Shown one piece after another: positions 7,659 through 14,621 of a DNA stretch of 40,689 nt. The DNA comes from Rhodothermales bacterium (lineage in GTDB: Bacteria > Bacteroidota > Rhodothermia > Rhodothermales > JAHQVL01): assembly GCA_034439735.1 (NCBI GenBank), contig JAWXAX010000261.1, forward strand, positions 1 through 40,689, read 5' to 3'. The notes below the pieces were generated by a model that saw only the letters and a list, made by a program, of their open reading frames with translations, was not told the DNA's origin and made no database searches. Each line of letters begins with the position of its first letter. The first letter of the stretch is position 1. Both the position numbers and the translations under genes were made by a program.

Positions 7659-10600
7659 TCATAACATTGGGCAGTCGAAGGCTTTTTGATATACGATCTG
7701 CTGGCTCACGTACGTGGGCCACAGGCCGGACAAGTCGATGCCGGTACTCGACGCTTTCAGGGCCCGGCAGAGGTCGGTCGCCATCTCGCCCGGATCGGTC
7801 CGCCACACCTGAACGGTGCGGTCTTTCCCACCTGAAACCAGGCGCAGGTCTCCCGAGGGGCCCACGCCGAAGGCGAGCGCGTACACCCATTCCTGGTGCC
7901 GGCGGAAGACGTAGGGTCGGTCGATTTCCGCCGTCGGGTCGCGGTCGGCGAGTCGTTCCCATAGGGGCGGCCGGTCGCTACCGTGCAGATCCCACATCAT
8001 GATTGTATGTTCGACGCCTCCGTCGCCCGAGGCGAGCCAGCGGCCGTCCGGGCTGAAAGCGAGGGCGTTGATCACGGCCGCCGTACCTGGCAGCACGGCC
8101 AGCTCGGCGGCGCCCTCTTCGCCGTCGATGTGCCAGAGGCGCACCGAGAAGTCGTCGCCGCCAGCGGCGACGAGGGGAGCCGAAGGGCTGAAGGCGAGGG
8201 CATTGATGGGCTCGAGCCGGCCATCGGTATCCGGCTGAAGGACGACCGGATCGACGTCGCCCTCTTGCCAGTCCCACCACAGGCGCACCATGCCGTCTTC
8301 GCTGCCGGCGCCCAGCACGGGTTCGCCATCGATTTCGCCGAACGCCAGGATATTCACCCAGTTCGTATCGGCAATGCCGGTACGCGCGATGCCCGGCAAC
8401 GGCAGGAGGGACGGCGCGGCGCCGGCACGATCCAGATCCCATAGAAGCACCTCCGGACGCCGGCCGGCGGAGGCCAGCCATCGTCCGTCCGGGCTGTAGG
8501 CAACGGCCCAGACTTCGCCCGGGCTCTCCAGCACGCGGACTGCCGCGCTTGTGGTGAGGTCCCAGATTCGAATCGTCTTGTCGCGGCTGCCGCTGGCCAG
8601 CTGGTCCGGATTCACCGGATTAAAGGCCACGCTTCGCACGGGGCCGGTGTGCTCGCCGAGGAGGACCGGCGTTGTCGCGGAGGCAAACCGGTCGGCCGGC
8701 CACACGCCTACAAAATTGGTGTCGCTCCCGGCGGCGATCCATCGATCGTTGAAGGCCACGGCGCGCACCTGACCGGACATGGGTAACGGAACGGGATCCG
8801 GCTCGAGGCCTCTGAAATCCAGCGTGGCGTCGTTGTAGATTTCCCGAAGGGCATCGTGGACGTTGTCCTGCAAAGCGCCGCCGCTGCCGGTGCTGAGAAA
8901 GTAAGCCGCCTGGGCCAGCGCCAGGGCGCGATCCGTCTCGCTCAGTTTGTACAACCGGAGTGCATTGTAGGAGGAAACGAGCGCCGAGGAGCGCATACGC
9001 TCGACCTGCGTTTCCAGCCGTGAAAAATCGCGTTCAGCCGCCGTCCGCTGTGCGATAAAGATAATCACAATCAGCGCAAGCGCCAGGGCGGCCAGGGTGG
9101 AGTAAACAACCACCCGGTTGCGCCGCTTTCGGGCGGCTTCCTCACTGCTTGTAGCGAGAAAGCGGCGTGCTTCGTCGGCTTCCGGTCGGTACCGGCTCGT
9201 CCACTGGGGCACAAAACCGGTACGCTGCTCCAACTCTCGCGCACGGGCGAGTTCGTTGCCGCTCCAGAGATACTCGCGCGGGTCATCATCGGGCTTCTCG
9301 ACAAGCGCTCGGTCATACCGAATCGCCGCATTCACGAGATCGATATAGGTCTGCGCATCGGCCCCCTCATCCGCCATCCACCGCTGGAGTTGGCGCCAGC
9401 CCAGCATGAGGCTTTCGTGGGAGATTTCAACCATCGTATCCTCCGTCAGAGGCGTTTCGGGCGATGGCATCAGCAGCGAGTGTTCTTCCGTACGAAAGGC
9501 CTCCACGACGGCCTGCACGTCGCTCAGCGCCACCAGATCGCGGGTCATCTGCGCCCGATTCGAAGACAGGACGCTGGCGATCCGCCAGAGGTCGCCCAGG
9601 CTCGTTCTGTAGCGGATGCCGCGCCCGTCATACGTGAAGCCGGTAAGCCCACGAAAGACCTTCGCGCACAACGCGCGCTGGCGTTCCGTCTCCAGTGTGC
9701 CGAACACCTCCTCGGCGTGCCAGTCGATCGCATGTTGGATCTCCCCGATCGCTTCGTAGTGCCGCTTGAGGATGGGCCCGTGCCCGCCCTCTCCCATCCA
9801 CCGATCCCAGGTGCGGCTCAGGGCGTGCTGGAGGACGACCAGGTGGGCGGGGTCCTCGACATCGCGGACGAATTCGTCGAGCGCGTCCCGCTCGAAGGCC
9901 GCGCCGGCGATGGCCGCCGGCCCCTTGATGGCCTCCTCGATCTCGTTGGGCAGCATGCGCGACACCAGGTAGAGCCCGCTGTTGATGGCGTCCGGCAGGT
10001 CCTCGTACCGGGCCGCCTCGCCAACGAAGTCGGACCGGAGCGTGAGGCACACATAGACCGGGTACCGCCACTGCTGGAGCACGCCCAGCAGGAGGCGGAC
10101 AAAGTGCCGCTTCGTTTCCTGCTGGCGTTCGTCTTCCCTCGCGCTCTCCCAGGCGTTCCTCGGGAACAGCTCTTCGAACTGGTCGACGATGACGAGCAGA
10201 TTGACGCGCGGCCCATCCATCGCGCCGTGGAATGGATGCAATTCCTCGTAGAGATCGATCAGGTGGAGCAGCGGCCCTTCCCCAGCGGCCCCCACCCGTA
10301 GCCGCGCCTCGATGGCGCCGGCGTCGGTGGCCTCCTCCCCAAACGCTCGCCCGAGGGCGCGCGCGAGGTTGCCGATGGGATCCTCCTGAGGCCGCAGATA
10401 CGCCACCTTCCAGATGGAGCCGGCATCCGCCATGTAGCCGCCGTAGAGCGCCGGCAGCATCCCCGAGGTGACCAACGACGACTTCCCGCTGCCCGACACG
10501 CCGAGGACGGCCAGGAAGCGCATCTCGGCCAACTTCGCCGTCATGGCGTCGACGTGCCGATCCCGGCCGAAGAAAAAGTGCTCCTCGCCGCGGCGATGGT

Positions 10601-11123
10601 CGCAGGGCGCCTCGGCGACGCGCCGGCGATAGGGTCGCAGCCCCGGATAGGGCTTGTCCGTCACAGCCAGCGAGCGGTCGGCCGCCGTGTCGACCTGGCG
10701 CACGAACGCGTCCAGCAGGTGATCTTCATGGCCGGCGAGCCCGTCGATGGCGGTCGGTTCCAGGCGGAGCAGGCACATTTTGTCCTCGTCCGGCGCGCCG
10801 TTGACGTAGGTGGCGTACGCCCGCAGCGGCCGCGCCCGCAGATACCCTGAGGCCTTCTTGATCGCGAGATCCTTGCTGTATCGCCAGTTGTCGTCGCCAT
10901 CGCCATAAAACAGGAGCACGGCGTCGCAGGCCATGAGGAGCGTCCGCTCGGCTTCGCGCAGCTGGCTGGGGGTTCCGTTGAACAGCGGCGTCTCCACGTC
11001 CAGGTCGTGCTTACGCAGGTATTTGTAGATCGGAATGATCTGCTTCCGATCCGACTCGAGGCAGATCAGATAGACCATCTTCCGCTCGGCGGAAGGCTGT
11101 TCGACAACCGGATCCGTGGGCAT
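7659..11123 (-). CDS. Membrane STAND NTPase: TIR-like domain, nSTAND1 module, transmembrane helix, WD40 propeller
   Basis: The product has 1154 residues. Residues 15-146 are a TIR-like alpha/beta domain (VYLIC, IPIYKYLR, DAVLLFYGDGDDNW, GAPDEDK). From 159 comes the nSTAND1 opening PYPGLRPYRRR and FFFGRDRHVDAM. The Walker A is GVSGSGKSS (208-216), and the Walker B/sensor stretch LLVIVDQFEELF (309-320) is typical of the family. A single transmembrane segment lies at about 670-691. Seven WD40 blades follow (about 782-1110), with repeats such as SGSRDKTIRIWD and SGGKDRTVQVW. STAND proteins are signal-gated switches in which ligand binding to the repeat domain drives ATP-dependent oligomerisation. 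With one membrane pass the propeller should be outside the cytoplasm and the TIR-like domain inside (inference). The gene begins 13 bp after the CHAT protease gene, so they are co-transcribed. The ATG has no Shine-Dalgarno. The protein could serve immunity, regulated death or development. Confidence 0.9.
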   Translation of the reverse strand: MPTDPVVEQPSAERKMVYLICLESDRKQIIPIYKYLRKHDLDVETPLFNGTPSQLREAERTLLMACDAVLLFYGDGDDNWRYSKDLAIKKASGYLRARPLRAYATYVNGAPDEDKMCLLRLEPTAIDGLAGHEDHLLDAFVRQVDTAADRSLAVTDKPYPGLRPYRRRVAEAPCDHRRGEEHFFFGRDRHVDAMTAKLAEMRFLAVLGVSGSGKSSLVTSGMLPALYGGYMADAGSIWKVAYLRPQEDPIGNLARALGRAFGEEATDAGAIEARLRVGAAGEGPLLHLIDLYEELHPFHGAMDGPRVNLLVIVDQFEELFPRNAWESAREDERQQETKRHFVRLLLGVLQQWRYPVYVCLTLRSDFVGEAARYEDLPDAINSGLYLVSRMLPNEIEEAIKGPAAIAGAAFERDALDEFVRDVEDPAHLVVLQHALSRTWDRWMGEGGHGPILKRHYEAIGEIQHAIDWHAEEVFGTLETERQRALCAKVFRGLTGFTYDGRGIRYRTSLGDLWRIASVLSSNRAQMTRDLVALSDVQAVVEAFRTEEHSLLMPSPETPLTEDTMVEISHESLMLGWRQLQRWMADEGADAQTYIDLVNAAIRYDRALVEKPDDDPREYLWSGNELARARELEQRTGFVPQWTSRYRPEADEARRFLATSSEEAARKRRNRVVVYSTLAALALALIVIIFIAQRTAAERDFSRLETQVERMRSSALVSSYNALRLYKLSETDRALALAQAAYFLSTGSGGALQDNVHDALREIYNDATLDFRGLEPDPVPLPMSGQVRAVAFNDRWIAAGSDTNFVGVWPADRFASATTPVLLGEHTGPVRSVAFNPVNPDQLASGSRDKTIRIWDLTTSAAVRVLESPGEVWAVAYSPDGRWLASAGRRPEVLLWDLDRAGAAPSLLPLPGIARTGIADTNWVNILAFGEIDGEPVLGAGSEDGMVRLWWDWQEGDVDPVVLQPDTDGRLEPINALAFSPSAPLVAAGGDDFSVRLWHIDGEEGAAELAVLPGTAAVINALAFSPDGRWLASGDGGVEHTIMMWDLHGSDRPPLWERLADRDPTAEIDRPYVFRRHQEWVYALAFGVGPSGDLRLVSGGKDRTVQVWRTDPGEMATDLCRALKASSTGIDLSGLWPTYVSQQIVYQKAFDCPML

Positions 11124-11136
11124 CGCTGGTGGGAGG

Positions 11137-12771
11137 TTAGGAATTTAGCTTGTCGACGAAATCAGCCATCAAGGCGTCCGAGAATCCCTGGAGTCCGTTG
11201 ATGAAGGCCTGCTCTTCGAGGTCGATCAAAAACTGCTTGTCCTCGTCGGGCGTGCCGCAGATGTACAGGTAGTTCGCGCGCAGCGGGGGGCGTGTTTTCA
11301 GGGCTTCTTTAATGTTCGCGTTGCGCTCCCGGCGCCAGGCGTCGCCGCCGTTGCCCCAGAGGATCAACACGGCGTCGGCCGTCGCCAGGGCTTCGCGGTC
11401 GGCGGCCAGAATGGCGGCTTCATCCCCCTCGAAGGGCGATTTATCCACCGAAAAACCGGAAACGCGCAGGTATTTAAAGACCGGCATCAAGAACTCCTTG
11501 TCGCCCGGTTTGCAGAGGATGTAGACAGACCGGGTCGCGCCGTTGGTGGCCGGCGCGGGGGCCGGCTCGGGTTCAGGCGCTTTTGCCCGTTTCGGCTTAA
11601 ACAGCACCCCATCCGGCGCCTGCATGAACAGGACCGGCGTCGCCCATTCGAGGGTGCCGGGCTCTTTGTTAAACATATCCAGCCGCCCCTCATTGACGGC
11701 GTAGTCAACCGGAGCGCCATCGGCGAGCGCTGCATAAAACGTCTCGGCGAAGGCGATCGCGCCGGGGTCCGAGATCGGCTTTTGCATCGCAATCACGGCC
11801 GGCACGCCGGCGCTGACGATGGCCGGGGCCACGCCGGCAAACGGATGCCGCTCGTTCGCGACGCGGTTATTCGCCGTCTCGCACGCATTGAGGAAAACGA
11901 GGCGGATCGAGTGAGCCTTCGAGAGGATGAAATAATACAGGTTGTTCGCGCTCAGGTCGTCGCGTTTGCCGGCGTCGTCCTCCATCACCAGGACCCCCTC
12001 GCCGTCGTCCTTGAACACGCCGTGCCCCATGAAATGGAGCACGTGGAAGTCGGGCCCTTCCTCGAGCTTCGCCATCAACTTCTCGGTCGTCGCATGCTCC
12101 AGAATCTCAACCTGAAGCGGCGACGCATCGCCGCCGAACCGTTCGAGGATCTTCTTCTTTTCGACCTCCAGATTCAGTTTCGGCAGCACCGGATCGTCCG
12201 GGTTGGCCATCACGAGCAGCATGCGGAGCGGCCCGTCGTAGGGGAGCGCCTCGATCGTCGCCGCCGTCTTTGGACGGGCGATGTTCAGGTACCGCACGAC
12301 CGAGAAGTCGCGGGGCAGCAGGTTGAGGAAGCTGTTCTGGGAGTCGTCGAAGAGGAGCTCCCACGGGAGGCCGACGATCTTGTCCATACCGGACATCTTG
12401 AGGTCCAGCACGAGCTTCACCCGCAGGGCGATGTCCGGCTGCAACTGCGTCGCACCCAGGCTTTTCATGAACGCGTCGCGCGCGCCCTCCTTGATGAGTT
12501 CGCGGAAGAGTTTCAGCCCGAGTTCATCGCCCGAAATCGCCGTTTTCGGCTTGCGCTCGCGTTCGCCGCGGGTGGGGGCGCCCGTGGCGGTATCCGGGGG
12601 GGCCGGCGCATCCACTGGCGCATCCGTCGGCGCAAAGGAGGCCATGTTGAACCACAGGTCACCCACCGACGTGCCGGAGGCCGAGTCCTGCAGGGTCACT
12701 GCGTACTCTTGCCCCTTCATCGGACCGATCTTCAGCGTGAAGTCCTGATATGTGATGGCTCCTTTATGCAT
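11137..12771 (-). CDS. CHAT-domain (caspase-like) protease with C-terminal TIR-like domain
   Basis: The product has 544 residues from the ATG at 12771, preferred over a GTG 21 bp upstream because GGGGAG sits at normal spacing before it. Residues 1-45 are a short beta-rich segment (YQDFTLKIGP) common at the front of CHAT proteins. A Pro/Thr-rich linker follows. The CHAT protease spans about 172-392, with catalytic His in HFMGHG (H250) and catalytic Cys in FLNACET (C297), both intact. After a second Pro/Ala-rich linker (395-412), residues 414-543 form a TIR-like domain (RSVYILC, MPVFKYLR, DAVLILWGNGGDAW, GTPDEDK). This clearly resembles the N-terminus of the STAND protein encoded next. CHAT proteases are separase/caspase relatives that cleave partner proteins on activation. 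As the first gene of the operon it is transcribed away from the sigma-factor gene. Its substrate is unknown; the coiled-coil protein is one candidate. Confidence 0.92.
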   Translation of the reverse strand: MHKGAITYQDFTLKIGPMKGQEYAVTLQDSASGTSVGDLWFNMASFAPTDAPVDAPAPPDTATGAPTRGERERKPKTAISGDELGLKLFRELIKEGARDAFMKSLGATQLQPDIALRVKLVLDLKMSGMDKIVGLPWELLFDDSQNSFLNLLPRDFSVVRYLNIARPKTAATIEALPYDGPLRMLLVMANPDDPVLPKLNLEVEKKKILERFGGDASPLQVEILEHATTEKLMAKLEEGPDFHVLHFMGHGVFKDDGEGVLVMEDDAGKRDDLSANNLYYFILSKAHSIRLVFLNACETANNRVANERHPFAGVAPAIVSAGVPAVIAMQKPISDPGAIAFAETFYAALADGAPVDYAVNEGRLDMFNKEPGTLEWATPVLFMQAPDGVLFKPKRAKAPEPEPAPAPATNGATRSVYILCKPGDKEFLMPVFKYLRVSGFSVDKSPFEGDEAAILAADREALATADAVLILWGNGGDAWRRERNANIKEALKTRPPLRANYLYICGTPDEDKQFLIDLEEQAFINGLQGFSDALMADFVDKLNS

Positions 12772-13030
12772 TCGAATGACTCCCCGATTCACGTCGTGCG
12801 CTTATCGGACTACACACCGGGGGGGTGAGAAAGGGCTCATCGTGCTTCCAGACGCAATAGCGCTTTAGTATAGCATTATATGCTCGAATAAAACAATAAT
12901 GGATACCCTGTCGCATGGTACAGGAATGTACGCCTTTTCCGGGCGTCTAACGGCGTGCGGCGCACCTCTCCGGTGCGCGCCGGCGTGTTACGCGTTCCAC
13001 CACGCCAGCGCGTATCATTCTCATACGCCT
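12772..13030. promoter_or_regulatory. Divergent intergenic region between the CHAT operon and the sigma-factor operon
   Basis: This 259-bp gap separates two outward-reading operons and must hold both promoters. An AT-rich core lies at about 12860-12900. Within it AGCAT/ATGCT (12872-12884, spacer TAT) is a small perfect inverted repeat, and its minus-strand reading contains TATAAT. No well-spaced -35 partner or Bacteroidota-type TAnnTTTG box was found, so the promoter assignment is tentative. Confidence 0.35.
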
Positions 13031-13654
13031 ATGGATTCACCGACTCGCCCGGGGCCAACCGCCCGTACGCCTCCTCAGGACCAACGCCGGGTTCAATTCC
13101 GGCAGTGGGCTCGCGGACTGCGCGACGCCGATCGCGCGGCCTATGCGGCGCTGTACCGGGAGATGAGCGATCCGCTCGTACGATACGCGTACTCGATCTT
13201 ACATGATGAGGCCGGCGCGTACGATATCCTGCAGGACGTATTCCTCAAATTATGGGAACGGCGTGCGTCCATCGACCCGGAATCCTCCCTGCAGGCCCTC
13301 CTGTACACCATGACGCGGAACGCCTGCCTCAACGTGCGGCGGCGCAACGGGTACGTGGTGCAGGAGGCGGACGACGAGTCCGGCCCGCTGGCCCGGCTGG
13401 AAAGTGTCGAACTCGCCGCCGGCCAGGCCATCGACGCCAACGCGCTCCAGCAACGGATGGATGCCTGGATCCAGGAGCTGCCCGACCGCCGGCGCGAGGC
13501 GTTTCTGCTCAGCCGGCAGCACGACCTCAGCCACAGGGACATCAGCGATCTCATGGGCCTGAGCGAGCGCACTGTAAATACGCATATTTTCCTCGCGCTG
13601 AAGGACCTGCGCGCCCGTCTTACCGCGTGGCAAAACGAGAAGAGAACACCGTGA
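13031..13654 (+). CDS. ECF (FecI-type) RNA polymerase sigma factor
   Basis: The product has 207 residues from ATG 13031; an in-frame extension upstream is Cys/His-rich and unlike the family. Sigma region 2 covers about 35-100 (AYAALYREMSDPLVRYAYSI, YDILQDVFLKLWERR). Region 4 is at about 150-200, with a helix-turn-helix in HRDISDLMGLSERTVNTHIF. It lacks regions 1 and 3, as expected for the ECF group. The stop overlaps the FecR-type start by GTGA, which indicates translational coupling. It should direct transcription of the receptor gene downstream once released by the anti-sigma factor. There is no clear Shine-Dalgarno at the chosen start. Confidence 0.92.
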   Translation: MDSPTRPGPTARTPPQDQRRVQFRQWARGLRDADRAAYAALYREMSDPLVRYAYSILHDEAGAYDILQDVFLKLWERRASIDPESSLQALLYTMTRNACLNVRRRNGYVVQEADDESGPLARLESVELAAGQAIDANALQQRMDAWIQELPDRRREAFLLSRQHDLSHRDISDLMGLSERTVNTHIFLALKDLRARLTAWQNEKRTP

Positions 13655-14616
13655 ACGCATCCGATCGACATACGCCGCTTCCCGACGACCTCGGCGAACC
13701 CCTGCGGGACCTCTCGGCCGACGACCGGGCCGGGCTCGCGGAGGTCTGGCGCCTCGCCAGCCCGTCGACGAAGGGATTCCCCGACCCGGCACGCCTCGAC
13801 GCCATCTGGCGCCAGCTCGATGCCGCCACGCTTCCGGCCGGCGCCGATGCCCGCCGCGATCGCGCGCCGGCCCCCCGGGGCCGCGCGTCGCGCTGGTTTG
13901 CCGGCGCCACGGCCGCCCTGGTCGTCGCCGCCATCGCGGTGACGATGTGGTTCCGCCCCCTTTCGGCCACTGCCCCCCTGGGCGAACGCCTCGTCGTCTC
14001 CCTGGCCGACGGCTCGCGCATCGAACTGAACAGCGGCGCCACACTCCGCTACCCGCGCCGGTTCGGCGGCATTCGGGCGGTTGAACTCGAGGGCGAGGCC
14101 TTCTTCGACGTCGCCACCGACGGCCGGCCATTTATCGTCGAAACCTTCGACGCCGACGTCACGGTCCTCGGCACCACCTTCAACGTACGCGCCTGGCCCA
14201 ACGACCCGACGCCCGGCACCACCGTCACGCTGGCCACGGGACGGGTGCGTCTCGCTTCGCGCGGCGTGGAAGCCCTCGCACCCGTCGTCCTCGAACCGGG
14301 GCAGACGGCTACCGTCGGCGACGGACGGATCGATGTGAGCGCTCCGGATTCCACGATCGCCGGCCTGATGCTCGCCTGGAGAAGGGGCGATTTTATCTAC
14401 CGCGACCGTCAGCTCGGCTCCATCCTCACGGATATCGAACGTCGCTTCGCCACCCGCCTGACACTCACCCCGACCCATCTGCTCACCACGCGCTACAGCG
14501 TCTCGATCCGAAAACCAGACACCGCAGAAGTCATCATCCGCGATCTCTGCGGAGCGCTCGGGTTGCAGTACCGGGAAACTCGCGAGGGTTTCGAACTGTT
14601 CGAACCGGGAACGTAG
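13651..14616 (+). CDS. FecR-family anti-sigma factor/transmembrane regulator
   Basis: The product has 321 residues from GTG 13651, which overlaps the sigma-factor stop codon. A cytoplasmic N-terminal part (about 1-75, the sigma-binding side in this family) precedes one transmembrane helix at about 83-102 (ATAALVVAAIAVTMWF). The periplasmic FecR domain follows, with VVSLADGSRIELNSGATLRY, VELEGEAFFDVA and VTVLGTTFNVRAW, all hallmark strands. The C-terminal part (about 240-321, FIYRDRQLGSILTDIERRF) looks like the STN-type fold that contacts the receptor signalling domain. It holds the ECF sigma factor inactive until the outer-membrane receptor signals. The longer open frame that starts within the sigma gene is an artefact of overlapping frames. 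Confidence 0.9.
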   Translation: MNASDRHTPLPDDLGEPLRDLSADDRAGLAEVWRLASPSTKGFPDPARLDAIWRQLDAATLPAGADARRDRAPAPRGRASRWFAGATAALVVAAIAVTMWFRPLSATAPLGERLVVSLADGSRIELNSGATLRYPRRFGGIRAVELEGEAFFDVATDGRPFIVETFDADVTVLGTTFNVRAWPNDPTPGTTVTLATGRVRLASRGVEALAPVVLEPGQTATVGDGRIDVSAPDSTIAGLMLAWRRGDFIYRDRQLGSILTDIERRFATRLTLTPTHLLTTRYSVSIRKPDTAEVIIRDLCGALGLQYRETREGFELFEPGT

Positions 14617-14621
14617 CTCGT

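Noticed and set aside
7540-7962. The 5' extension of the coiled-coil frame up to 7962
   Set aside because: It overlaps the STAND gene and translates the palindromic repeat (WIPAFAGMT). A Shine-Dalgarno and signal peptide support the start at 7539.
9390-10301. A 303-codon plus-strand open frame and similar frames opposite the STAND gene
   Set aside because: Same shadow effect; the minus-strand frame has clear STAND motifs across this region.
12868-12890. TATAAT on the minus strand as a definite promoter of the CHAT operon
   Set aside because: No correctly spaced upstream element, and this kind of organism uses a different primary promoter consensus.
13252-13650. An upstream extension of the FecR frame inside the sigma-factor gene
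   Set aside because: It is out of frame with the sigma gene, has no domain, and the GTG at 13651 overlapping the sigma stop is the family-typical arrangement.
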